Origin: Spirochaetota bacterium | GTDB taxonomy: Bacteria; Spirochaetota; Brachyspiria; Brachyspirales; JACRPF01 | Reading direction: 5' to 3' | Assembly (NCBI GenBank): GCA_016214035.1 | Contig: JACRPF010000020.1 | Span: 318,800 to 382,799 of the forward strand | Length of the DNA stretch: 64,000 bases | Part shown: positions 9,825-18,015 of the stretch, in pieces | How the letters are laid out: each line of letters opens with the position of its first letter | Numbering within the stretch: the stretch's first letter is position 1 | Translations under genes and position numbers: made by a program | Notes under the pieces: generated by a model | What the model was told of the DNA's origin: nothing | Database searches by the model: none | What the model saw: the letters and a program-made list of their open reading frames with translations, nothing else

Positions 9825-10693
9825 CGCGCTACACTCCGCGAATCCCTGATAGCATCACGCGGCGACATCTTTCTGTATTTTTTATAGATGCGCGAAAAAT
9901 AGAACGGGTCCTCGAATCCGAGCCGCTTTGCAATCTCGCGCACGTTGGGCGACGGCGCAGTCCTGAAATATGCGTCGGCCTTGCTTAACTTCATATCAAG
10001 CAAGGTTTCCTTGAAGCTCTTGCCGGTGGTACTTTTAAACAGATGCGATATCGTGGATGCGCTCTTGCCGGTGAGCGTTTCGATGTCTGACAGCGATATC
10101 GTCTTTTCGATGTTGGCTTTCAGATACTCAAGCGTCTTTTCAACCAGAAGGTTTCCCTTAAGCGACACCATGTTGCTCGAGACGATGTAGCGGACGATGA
10201 CCGAAAACAGACCGAGTATGTTCGAAAGATTTTTTTCCGGCACATACGGCAGCCGGTAGAACGCGGCGCGCAGTTCCTTCACCGCGCCGAATTTCCGTTT
10301 GTACTGTTTGAGGAGATGCGGCTGTATGCTGTCCGACGTCCTGAACTGTCCTATCATGATGAAACCGGCTATCTGCCCGTCCACGATTACCGGCATCACC
10401 GCCTCCATGAGCCCCGCATGACACTGATAGACCGCCATGCTTTTGGTCCGCGCCGATTCGGCGCACTTCTCGCGGTCCATGCGCGTGCAGAAGCTCAGCC
10501 GGTCGAGTTTTGTCTGTATGAGCCGGCAGTATTCGGCGCCGGAACGGTTCATGCCGGTGGTGAGCTCCTTGCCGTCGAACGAGAAAAAGGTGATCTTGAT
10601 GTTGAAGCAGGCGGCGAAGTAGTCGAGCACTTCCTGCACGTCGTTGCGGAGGATGATGTCTATTGCGCTCTTCATAGCGTGGGACAATTCCAT
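9821..10693 (-). CDS. PocR-domain AraC-family transcriptional regulator
   Basis: A 290-residue protein. Residues about 12-175 form a PocR ligand-binding domain with the typical Cys cluster ('EYCRLIQ', 'SFCTRMDREKC', 'YQCHAGL') and the PAS-like strand 'DGQIAGFIMIGQF'. Residues about 190-285 carry the AraC double helix-turn-helix ('SLSDIETLTGKSASTISHLF', 'IAKRLGFEDPFYFSRIYKK'). PocR domains sense small metabolites such as hydrocarbon derivatives or sugars. The gene is divergent from the ten-gene amino-sugar operon starting at 10812, and 118 bp lie between them, so it is the prime candidate for that operon's regulator. Its stop overlaps the phosphoesterase start. Confidence 0.88.
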   Translation of the reverse strand: MELSHAMKSAIDIILRNDVQEVLDYFAACFNIKITFFSFDGKELTTGMNRSGAEYCRLIQTKLDRLSFCTRMDREKCAESARTKSMAVYQCHAGLMEAVMPVIVDGQIAGFIMIGQFRTSDSIQPHLLKQYKRKFGAVKELRAAFYRLPYVPEKNLSNILGLFSVIVRYIVSSNMVSLKGNLLVEKTLEYLKANIEKTISLSDIETLTGKSASTISHLFKSTTGKSFKETLLDMKLSKADAYFRTAPSPNVREIAKRLGFEDPFYFSRIYKKYRKMSPRDAIRDSRSVAR

Positions 10694-10811
10694 GTATTCA
10701 ATTGCATCATTTTCATCTTGTAATAATTATATAATCCCATGCAGAAAAGTCCATCCATTTTCCCTGTTCGTCCATTCCCCTTTTATACGAAGGGGATATA
10801 TTATTCCCAGC
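10694..10811. promoter_or_regulatory. Divergent promoter region with 21-bp-spaced direct repeats
   Basis: GTCCAT occurs at 10749 and again at 10770, exactly 21 bp apart (two helical turns), within similar pyrimidine-rich surroundings. AraC-type regulators often bind paired direct half-sites at such spacing. TATAAT at 10728-10733 is a possible -10 element for the operon. CCCCTT (10777-10782) and AAGGGG (10790-10795) form an inverted repeat just before the first gene. The assignment to the divergent PocR-AraC protein is inferred. Confidence 0.45.
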
Positions 10812-11906
10812 ATGGAAAACACGTTACAAACGAACGAAAAAGCACTTGCCCGCGACCTGGATCAGACCGGCATGCAGGCGGCGCTTGCAGATATCGCGGT
10901 GCAACGCGGTATTGCCGCGGCGCTCGATGCGCTCTACGACTGGTCATTCGCTGTCGGCTACATCACCCGTGAAAAACTCGAAGACAATAAGCGATACCGG
11001 TATTTCGATGAATCCACCGGCGTGACTTTCCGCACACAGATAAACTATGCCCGCAGCAATTACTCGCCGAAACCGCTCACCGGAGTGAACATACCGAAAC
11101 TCCATTGCCCCATCTGCTACGAAAATGTAGGTATACCGGGCAAAGAGGACCTTCGGGTGTTCCGTTTCGACCTCGCGCCGTCGCGGACGTTCTTCGCACA
11201 GCTCACGCCGTTCCCGCTCTTTCCGTATCACTATGTGCTCATCGACATGCAGAAGCGCCCGATGATAATGGAACGGCAGAGCGTACAGGACCTCGTAGAC
11301 TTCATCACGATGTCGCCGGGATATACCGGCTGCTCGAACAGCGATGTGGAATGGGCCGGCGCGTCGGTTCTGGTACATCATCATTATCAGGTATTCAAAG
11401 GGCTGTCGCTGCCGATTATGGAAGCTTCCATAATACCTGAATACAGCGGACGTGCGAAAAAGAGCGGACATGCGGTGTCGTACGGCCTCTTGAACTATCC
11501 GATAGCGACATGCCGCGTTTCATCGGCCGATGCCGCAGCATTCACCGATGCGTGCGGCGATGTGATTGCCGCATGGAAAAAACAGCTACCGGGAAAGAAC
11601 ACCTGCAATCTCACCGTCGTCCGTGAAAACGGTATGTGGACGGCGCATATCATTTTCAGAAATCCGGATCATCGTACGCCGGGACATCTGACAAAAATAA
11701 AAAGCGAAGGTGTCGGCATCATCGAGGTAGCCGGCGAGGGGATTTATCCGGTGCCGAAAGGACCGGAAGAAAAAGAACTCTGGCGCATGATAGATGAAGA
11801 GGGTCTGTCGGTCATCAAAGGTGTTATAGAAGGAAACAATCCTGTTGCGCGTTCTGATTTCAAAAAGCTTAACTCGCTTATCGGAGACGCCGTATATGGT
11901 TCTTGA
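10812..11906 (+). CDS. HIT-superfamily (GalT/GDP-galactose phosphorylase-like) nucleotidyltransferase
   Basis: A 364-residue protein. A 'HCPIC' motif (98-102) suggests a metal site as in GalT-like enzymes. 'FPLFPYHYVLID' and 'SVLVHHHYQ' (His 189-191, Gln 193) match the HIT-fold core in which a His next to Gln forms the nucleotidyl-enzyme intermediate. 'VRENG.WTAHIIFRN' is the second half of the fold. It resembles DUF4922/plant VTC2-like members more than classical GalT. Inference from the operon: it swaps a nucleotide onto a hexose- or HexNAc-1-phosphate made by the kinase at 16251 and feeds the epimerase at 12760. It is the first gene of the operon. The start at 10812 is the only ATG near the conserved region, and its AAGGGG lies 16 nt upstream. 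Confidence 0.7.
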   Translation: MENTLQTNEKALARDLDQTGMQAALADIAVQRGIAAALDALYDWSFAVGYITREKLEDNKRYRYFDESTGVTFRTQINYARSNYSPKPLTGVNIPKLHCPICYENVGIPGKEDLRVFRFDLAPSRTFFAQLTPFPLFPYHYVLIDMQKRPMIMERQSVQDLVDFITMSPGYTGCSNSDVEWAGASVLVHHHYQVFKGLSLPIMEASIIPEYSGRAKKSGHAVSYGLLNYPIATCRVSSADAAAFTDACGDVIAAWKKQLPGKNTCNLTVVRENGMWTAHIIFRNPDHRTPGHLTKIKSEGVGIIEVAGEGIYPVPKGPEEKELWRMIDEEGLSVIKGVIEGNNPVARSDFKKLNSLIGDAVYGS

Positions 11907-12741
11907 TTGTCATATCCATATCAGTTCATCCGATACTCCAAACGGTGCGCTGCTGAAAGAGAATATGAAAAAGGCCGGAGTTGACGGCGGCGCACTGCTT
12001 TCAATACCGCCGGCATCGTTCGCAACACATGCGGGAAAGGGATTTGATGCGAAGCTGTTTTCCTGCGACGCAAGACTCGACAACCTTTTCGCATGGACGA
12101 ACGGCAATGAACGGCTCTATCCGTTTTACTGGATCGATCCTTCGGCACATGGTGCACGACGCGAAGTGACGCGCGCAGCATCACGCGGTGTTACCGGTTT
12201 CAAGGTCATCTGCAACAGCTTTTACCCCGATGAACGCAGCGTCATGAAGGTGTTCCGCGACATCGCGGAGACCGGACGGCCGATACTGTTTCATTCCGGT
12301 ATACTCTGGGACGGCGAACCGTCGGGCAAATACAACAGGCCGGTACGTTTTGAATCACTCCTCACGATACCGAAATTACGGTTCGCGATGGCGCATATAT
12401 CCTGGCCGTGGTGCGATGAACTTATCGCCATGTACGGAAAGTTCTGCCACGCGAGAAAAATCCGCGGCGACAATGCGTCCGAGCTTTTCATCGACTTCAC
12501 ACCGGGCACACCGCCGATATACCGCGAGGAAGCGCTCCGCAAAGTGTTCACGGTTGGCTATCCGGTAAACGACAATGTACTTTTCGGTACAGACAGCACC
12601 GCCGGAAACTACAGCATCCAGGGCTCGTTACAAACACGCACGCGCGACAACGGTATTTACCGGAAGCTGAAACTTCCGAAACAGACGACAGCAAAGATAT
12701 ACGCGGATAATTTCCTGCGGTTCATAGGTCAAAGCCGGTAA
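11896..12741 (+). CDS. Amidohydrolase-2 family metal-dependent hydrolase
   Basis: A 281-residue TIM-barrel protein. The metal-binding 'DCHIHIS' opens the protein, followed by 'GFKVICNSF', 'RPILFHSGI' (His of strand 5), 'RFAMAHISWPW' (His of strand 6) and 'NVLFGTDST' (catalytic Asp of strand 8). The family covers decarboxylases and lactone or amide hydrolases. In this operon a sugar-lactone or amide substrate is likely, for instance a product of the neighbouring dehydrogenase, but nothing in the sequence fixes it. The ATG at 11896 overlaps the previous stop by 11 bp, which implies translational coupling. Confidence 0.75.
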   Translation: MVLDCHIHISSSDTPNGALLKENMKKAGVDGGALLSIPPASFATHAGKGFDAKLFSCDARLDNLFAWTNGNERLYPFYWIDPSAHGARREVTRAASRGVTGFKVICNSFYPDERSVMKVFRDIAETGRPILFHSGILWDGEPSGKYNRPVRFESLLTIPKLRFAMAHISWPWCDELIAMYGKFCHARKIRGDNASELFIDFTPGTPPIYREEALRKVFTVGYPVNDNVLFGTDSTAGNYSIQGSLQTRTRDNGIYRKLKLPKQTTAKIYADNFLRFIGQSR

Positions 12742-12759
12742 ACGGCACAAGGAGCGGGT

Positions 12760-13695
12760 ATGGCAAACGTAGTGGTAACCGGCGGCGCCGGTTTCATCGG
12801 CAGTCACATTGTGGAGGAAAGCGTAAAACACGGCGACACGGTGACGGTGTACGACAATCTGCATTCCGGATATATGAAGAACATCGAACCGTTCATGAAA
12901 TCAGGCGTGCGTTTCGTGAAAGGCGACATCATGGATGAACGGAAGATGGTGAAGGTCTTTGACGGCGCGGACACGGTGTATCACCTCGCGGCGCTCATCA
13001 GCGTTCCGGAATCGATGCAGAAAAAAACAGATTATGTGCGCGTGAACACGATAGGCATACTCAATGTGCTCGAGGCGGTGCGGAAGGCCGGAGTCTCGAA
13101 CGTGGTGCATTCATCGTCCGCGGCGGTATACGGCGACAATCCTGTTGTACCGAAACGCGAGAACATGCTGCCCGAGCCCAAATCCCCGTACGCGGTGACC
13201 AAACTCGACGGCGAATATTACTGCACGATGTATAGAAAGGAATACGGCATCAACGCGACCGCGCTCAGATATTTCAACGTGTTCGGCCCGCGTCAGGACC
13301 CGAAATCGCAGTACGCGGCGGCGATACCGATATTCGTGAGCAAGGCGGTAAAGGGCGAGGATATCACCATATTCGGCGACGGCGAACAGACGCGGGACTT
13401 CGTATACGTGAAGGACGTGGCGCAGGGCAATATGCTCGCTGCACGCACCGGCGGCGACGTGTTCAACGTGGCCTGGGGCAAAAAGATAACGGTGAACGAT
13501 CTGGCGAAAAAGATCATCGCCATCACGGGATCGAAATCGCGCATCGTGCATCTGGCGGAACGGCCGGGCGACATCAAGCATTCCGTGGCCGACAATAAAA
13601 AGATAGTCAACGAGCTCGGGTTCACGCCGACAAGCGATCTTGATAAGGGTTTAGCAGCAACCGTAGAGTACTTCGTTAACCTTCATAAGAAATAA
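12760..13695 (+). CDS. UDP-glucose 4-epimerase-like extended SDR
   Basis: A 311-residue NAD-dependent epimerase/dehydratase. The dinucleotide motif 'GGAGFIGSH' (about 8-16), 'YHLAALISV', catalytic Ser in 'HSSSAAVYG', the 'YAVTK' Tyr/Lys pair, 'RYFNVFGPRQDP' and 'GDGEQTRDFVYV' are all present. This is the GalE/WbpP group, which interconverts UDP-Glc/UDP-Gal and often UDP-GlcNAc/UDP-GalNAc. Context suggests UDP-HexNAc epimerisation between the nucleotidyltransferase at 10812 and central metabolism. AAGGAG precedes the start. It lies 18 bp after the amidohydrolase gene. Confidence 0.85.
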   Translation: MANVVVTGGAGFIGSHIVEESVKHGDTVTVYDNLHSGYMKNIEPFMKSGVRFVKGDIMDERKMVKVFDGADTVYHLAALISVPESMQKKTDYVRVNTIGILNVLEAVRKAGVSNVVHSSSAAVYGDNPVVPKRENMLPEPKSPYAVTKLDGEYYCTMYRKEYGINATALRYFNVFGPRQDPKSQYAAAIPIFVSKAVKGEDITIFGDGEQTRDFVYVKDVAQGNMLAARTGGDVFNVAWGKKITVNDLAKKIIAITGSKSRIVHLAERPGDIKHSVADNKKIVNELGFTPTSDLDKGLAATVEYFVNLHKK

Positions 13696-13709
13696 CTAAG
13701 GAAACAATA

Positions 13710-15077
13710 ATGGCATCCACCGTTTTCACACAGAAAAAACCGGCGATAGGAATCCGCTGCGTGCATCTTGACCTCAAGGGGCTCCCGCCCACGCGTGCAC
13801 GCCTCCTCTCGCTCCTCGACACATTCGCGACTATGCGCATCAATGCGGTGCTCGCCGAATGGGAGGATATGTTCCCGTGGACGGTAGACCAGCGGTTCCG
13901 CTGCGAGACGGCGTACACCCCCGCCGACATACGCGCGTTCGCCGCGAAGGCAAAGCGGCTCGGTATCGAGATAATTCCGCTCGTGCAGTGTCTCGGCCAC
14001 ATGGAAACGGTGCTCAGGCATCGCGAGTACATCAATCTGCGCGAAATACCCGAGAACAACGATGTGATCAATCCGCTTGCGGAAGGCGCGCGTGAACTCA
14101 TCGAGCGCATGGTCGACGATGTTCTGGCGCTTATCCCCGACGTAACGCATTTCCATCTCGGCGGCGACGAGGCGTGGACGTTCGGCAGTCACCCCGACAC
14201 GAAGGCATACATCAAAAAACACGGAGCGGGTGCGCTTTACATGAAGCATGTGGGGCCGATACTCGACAAGCTCAACGCGCGCGCCATACGCCCGATACTC
14301 TGGCATGACATGATGACGCACTGGGACAATGCTGCGCTCAACGACATCAAAAACCGCGCCGACCTCTGCGTCTGGGGATACGGCGATGATCCCCGCAAAA
14401 CAAAACATCATTTTGCTGTGTCACATATCAAACGGTTCAAAAAGACCGGCATAGCGATGTGGGCGGGCACCGCATACAAGGGCGGCGACGGACTCGACCG
14501 CGATCTGCCCGACCTCGACCGGCGCGAGATGAATATGCTCGCGTGGGGCGAAGTTGCACATGAGTACAAGATGAAGGGAATCATCATCACCGCATGGAGC
14601 CGCTACAGCACGAACCAGATGCAGGTGTCGCCCATCGACGGAGCACTCGACGCGCTCGCGCTCGGGGCCATCATCGCGCATGACGGAAAAAAGCCGAAGG
14701 ACCGCACGGCGTCATGCATGGCGCTCCTCAAGCGCGCGGAAGAAGACAAACGCTTCGTCACCTGCCGCGACCTGCTTGCAAAATTGTCGTCACAGCGCAT
14801 GGCCGCATGGGAGAATGTGCGCATCGTACGCGGCTATATCGTCTGCGCAACGGACGATATACGGCGCGCGGGAAGTTATCACGCGGGAATGCACCTGCAG
14901 CATCTTACCGGTCACGTGGCGAACTGTATCGCGATAGCACCGAAAATACAAAAGGCGTTCACGGGACTCATCCCGGCGATATGGGTGGAGCGCTATCTGA
15001 ATGAACGCATACGTCCCCTCCAGGATGAGGTTGCCGTTATCAGAACGATGTTCAATAAAATTAAAAAGGCGGAATAA
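13710..15077 (+). CDS. GH20 beta-N-acetylhexosaminidase, hexosaminidase D-like
   Basis: A 455-residue GH20 catalytic domain without signal peptide or accessory domain. 'IEIIPLVQCLGHME' and 'FHLGGDEAW' carry the family signature, and the Asp-Glu pair in the latter is the substrate-assisted catalytic dyad. 'LWHDMM' and 'GVAWSRY'-like aromatic motifs ('IITAWSRYS') line the -1 site. The pattern resembles the HexD branch of GH20, an intracellular exo-hexosaminidase group with a preference for GalNAc. The product should be free GlcNAc or GalNAc in the cytoplasm, the substrate of the kinase at 16251. AAGGAAAC precedes the ATG, and the stop abuts the next start. Confidence 0.82.
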   Translation: MASTVFTQKKPAIGIRCVHLDLKGLPPTRARLLSLLDTFATMRINAVLAEWEDMFPWTVDQRFRCETAYTPADIRAFAAKAKRLGIEIIPLVQCLGHMETVLRHREYINLREIPENNDVINPLAEGARELIERMVDDVLALIPDVTHFHLGGDEAWTFGSHPDTKAYIKKHGAGALYMKHVGPILDKLNARAIRPILWHDMMTHWDNAALNDIKNRADLCVWGYGDDPRKTKHHFAVSHIKRFKKTGIAMWAGTAYKGGDGLDRDLPDLDRREMNMLAWGEVAHEYKMKGIIITAWSRYSTNQMQVSPIDGALDALALGAIIAHDGKKPKDRTASCMALLKRAEEDKRFVTCRDLLAKLSSQRMAAWENVRIVRGYIVCATDDIRRAGSYHAGMHLQHLTGHVANCIAIAPKIQKAFTGLIPAIWVERYLNERIRPLQDEVAVIRTMFNKIKKAE

Positions 15078-15078
15078 T

Positions 15079-16242
15079 ATGAAAACGATACGACTCGGTG
15101 TCATCGGTGCGGGCGGACGCGGACATATATCACATCACGCGCACAAACCGGAAAACGGCGTGGAACTGGTTGCGGCCGCGGACGTTTCCGACAAACCGCT
15201 CGACGAATTCAAACAGAAGTTCGGCCCGAAGGCGTTCGTCACGAAGGATTACCATGAGCTCCTGAAACGCGACGACATCGACGCGGTGTTCGTGACCTCG
15301 CCGGACTTCATGCATGAGGAACAGGGTGTTGCGGCACTCGCCGCGGGAAAAGCGGTATACTGCGAGAAACCGCTCGCGATAACGCTTAAAGGCTGCGACC
15401 GGCTGCTCGAAACCGCCAGAAAGAACCGCACGAAACTATTCGTCGGCCACAATATGCGCTACATGGCGTTCGTGAGAAAGATGAAAGAGATCGTCGACAG
15501 CGGCGCCATCGGACGTGTGACCACGGCCTGGTGCCGGCATTTCATCAATTACGGCGGCGACGCGTATTTCAAGGACTGGCATTCGGAACGAAAATATTCC
15601 ACGGGACTGCTGCTCCAGAAAGGCGCGCATGACATCGACGTCATCCACTGGATCTGCGGCGGTTATTCGAAACGCGTGACGGCGCTCGGCGCGCTTTCCG
15701 TCTACGACAAGTGCGCCCGGAGAAGTCCCGATGTCCCGGGTGTGAAATCGTGGCACGACACGAACTGGCCGCCGCTGGCGCAGAAAAACATGAGCCCGAT
15801 CATCGACGTTGAGGACCAGACGATGATGCTTATGGAACTGGACAACGGCATTATGGCGTCGTATCAGCAGTGTCATTACACGCCGGAGCCGTGGCGTAAT
15901 TATGTGTTCATCGGCACCGAGGGACGCATCGAGAACTTCGGCGATCACGGCGAGCATTGCGTGATACGCCTCTGGAATAAACGCGGACCCTACCGCGAAA
16001 AGGGCGACGTGGAATATCCGGTGTCACACGAGAGCGAAGGACACGGCGGCGCCGACCCGCGCATTGTTGAGGAGTTCGTCCGTTTCGTCAAGGACGGCGG
16101 AAAGACCTACGCGTCTGCGGTTGCCGCGCGGTACAGCGTTGCCGCCGGTTATCTCGCCACCATGTCGCTTCGCGAAGGCGGGAAGCCGTATGTGGTCCCG
16201 CCGGTAAAAAAAGACATCGTCAGCTACTTTGACAATCTGTGA
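15079..16242 (+). CDS. Gfo/Idh/MocA-family sugar oxidoreductase
   Basis: A 387-residue protein. The N-terminal Rossmann domain shows 'LGVIGAGGRGHIS' (about 6-18), 'DIDAVFVTSPDFMHEEQG' and the hallmark 'YCEKPLA'. The C-terminal alpha/beta domain has 'KGAHDIDVIHWI' with the catalytic Asp/His pair and 'GIMASYQQCHY'. Such enzymes oxidise or isomerise sugars and inositols with NAD(P), and GH109 members use the same fold to cleave alpha-GalNAc by an NAD-dependent route. The latter is worth noting here because the operon handles HexNAc, but a plain dehydrogenase is equally possible. The start lies 1 bp after the GH20 stop. Confidence 0.85.
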   Translation: MKTIRLGVIGAGGRGHISHHAHKPENGVELVAAADVSDKPLDEFKQKFGPKAFVTKDYHELLKRDDIDAVFVTSPDFMHEEQGVAALAAGKAVYCEKPLAITLKGCDRLLETARKNRTKLFVGHNMRYMAFVRKMKEIVDSGAIGRVTTAWCRHFINYGGDAYFKDWHSERKYSTGLLLQKGAHDIDVIHWICGGYSKRVTALGALSVYDKCARRSPDVPGVKSWHDTNWPPLAQKNMSPIIDVEDQTMMLMELDNGIMASYQQCHYTPEPWRNYVFIGTEGRIENFGDHGEHCVIRLWNKRGPYREKGDVEYPVSHESEGHGGADPRIVEEFVRFVKDGGKTYASAVAARYSVAAGYLATMSLREGGKPYVVPPVKKDIVSYFDNL

Positions 16243-16250
16243 GGCCCGCA

Positions 16251-17360
16251 ATGGAAGCTACCGCATACGATTTGCCGGCAATCTGCAGACAATTTCAGAT
16301 GACCGGAACGGTTGCCGGGGCAGAACCCTACGGCTCGGGGCACATCAACGCGACCTATCTGGTCCGGACAAAAGAGAGCGACGCCTACGATTATATACTC
16401 CAGCGCGTCAACCATAACGTGTTCAAGAACGTCCCGAACCTCATGGATAATATACTCCGGGTGACCACGCATGTGCGCGGCAAGCTCGCAAAAATACCGG
16501 GAGCGAATCCCGACCGCGAAACACTCACCGTTATACCGGCAAAGACCGGGAAGCCGTATCATCAGGAAACTGACGGAACGTTCTGGCGTATGTATATCTT
16601 TGTGGAGAACACGAAAAGCTACGACATCGTTGACAGTCCGACGAAAGCATTTGAGGGCGGCAGAATGTTCGGTCGTTTTCAGAAAATGCTCTTCGATCTT
16701 CCGGGCGGCCCGCTTCATGAAACGATACCTGAATTCCACAACATCGCGATGCGGCTTGAACGATTCCGCGAGACGCTGGCACGCGACCCGAAGCAGCGTG
16801 CAGCATCGGTTCGTAATGAAATTTCATTCGTGGAGAAACGCGCCGAAGAGATGCAGACGATACTCAGGCTCGGACGGGACGGAAAGATACCGCTGCGTGT
16901 GACGCACAACGACACGAAGTTCAACAACGTGCTGCTCGACGCGAACGACAAGGGCCTCTGCGTCATCGATCTTGACACGGTGATGCCGGGCTACGTGCAC
17001 TTTGACTTCGGCGATTCGCTCCGCACGGTGACGAACACCGCTGCAGAGGATGAGAAGGACACGTCGAAAGTTTCCATGAATATCGACCTGTTCGAGGGAT
17101 ATGCGAAGGGATATCTGTCCGAGGCGAAGGATTTCCTCACGCCTGTCGAGGTGGACAATCTCGCGCTCGCGGCGCGTGTGATGACATTCATCATCGGGCT
17201 CAGTTTCCTCACCGACTACATCGACGGCGATAATTATTTCAAGATAATATTTCCCGAGCACAACATCCAGCGCACGCGGGCGCAGTTCAAGCTCCTGTCG
17301 AGCATGGAAGAACAGTACGACGAGATGCGGAAGATCGTAGCCGCAAACACGAAACGGTGA
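16251..17360 (+). CDS. N-acetylhexosamine 1-kinase-like kinase
   Basis: A 369-residue aminoglycoside/choline-kinase-fold enzyme. 'GSGHINATYLV' is the nucleotide loop, 'YILQRVNHNVF' carries the ATP-binding Lys/Arg region, 'RVTHNDTKFNNVLLD' is the catalytic loop with Asp and Asn, and 'CVIDLDTVMPG' is the metal-binding Asp motif. 'FDFGDSLRT' follows, as in NahK/LnpB of bifidobacteria. That enzyme phosphorylates GlcNAc and GalNAc at C1. In this operon it would act on the sugar released by the GH20 and hand HexNAc-1-phosphate to the HIT-fold transferase. The stop overlaps an alternative GTG of the next gene by 4 bp. Confidence 0.82.
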   Translation: MEATAYDLPAICRQFQMTGTVAGAEPYGSGHINATYLVRTKESDAYDYILQRVNHNVFKNVPNLMDNILRVTTHVRGKLAKIPGANPDRETLTVIPAKTGKPYHQETDGTFWRMYIFVENTKSYDIVDSPTKAFEGGRMFGRFQKMLFDLPGGPLHETIPEFHNIAMRLERFRETLARDPKQRAASVRNEISFVEKRAEEMQTILRLGRDGKIPLRVTHNDTKFNNVLLDANDKGLCVIDLDTVMPGYVHFDFGDSLRTVTNTAAEDEKDTSKVSMNIDLFEGYAKGYLSEAKDFLTPVEVDNLALAARVMTFIIGLSFLTDYIDGDNYFKIIFPEHNIQRTRAQFKLLSSMEEQYDEMRKIVAANTKR

Positions 17361-17365
17361 GAAAC

Positions 17366-18004
17366 ATGAAACTGTCAGTGCCCTATTTCGGAACAAAACG
17401 GATGAACGCGAAATCCGCGGCTCGCGCACTTGACGCATTTCCGCGCACCGCGATAGCACAGACGCCGTGGGCGGAGTTCCCGTACAAACCGGAAACGACA
17501 TTCACGCTGGCGTACGGCGACGATGCGTTCTACATCAGATATAATGTCCGCGAAAAGGAACTGCTCGCGCTGTACCAATATCCGAATCAGCCGGTATGCA
17601 AGGACAGCTGCGTTGAGTTCTTCGTCTCCCCCGACGGAAAATCATATTACAACATCGAGTTCAACTGCATCGGCGCCTGTTACATCGCCGTGGGCCCCGA
17701 CCGCGCGCACCGGCGCATGATTCATCCAAAGCTCGTGGCAACCGCTGATGTATTTTCGACACTCGGGAAGAAGCCCTTCGAACAGCGCACCGGTGACTTT
17801 ACCTGGGAACTTACGGCAGTCATACCGTATGCGATAATGGCGAACCCGGCGGGAGCACCGTCACGCGGGAAAACGTTCACCGCCAATTTCTACAAGTGCA
17901 GCGACGAGATGACAACGCCGCATTATCTGACGTGGAACAACGTGGGCACGATAGAGCCCGATTATCATCAGCCGGAATATTTCGGCGAGATAGAATTTTT
18001 CTGA
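17366..18004 (+). CDS. CBM9-like carbohydrate-binding protein
   Basis: A 212-residue single beta-sandwich domain of the CBM9-like type. 'DDAFYIRYNVRE', 'CKDSCVEFFVSP', 'YYNIEFNCIG' and 'TWELTAVIPY' follow the strand pattern of the family, and 'ANFYKC' and 'GEIEFF' close it. No signal peptide is visible, unusual for a glycan-binding module, so it may work in the cytoplasm. It could bind the amino-sugar oligosaccharide or act as an unknown enzyme of the same fold. GGTGAG lies just before the ATG at 17366. Confidence 0.7.
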   Translation: MKLSVPYFGTKRMNAKSAARALDAFPRTAIAQTPWAEFPYKPETTFTLAYGDDAFYIRYNVREKELLALYQYPNQPVCKDSCVEFFVSPDGKSYYNIEFNCIGACYIAVGPDRAHRRMIHPKLVATADVFSTLGKKPFEQRTGDFTWELTAVIPYAIMANPAGAPSRGKTFTANFYKCSDEMTTPHYLTWNNVGTIEPDYHQPEYFGEIEFF

Positions 18005-18015
18005 GGAGATCACGC

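Noticed and set aside
10158-10466. Frames opposite or alternative to the PocR-AraC gene
   Set aside because: They follow the codon pattern of the real gene in another frame and carry no motif.
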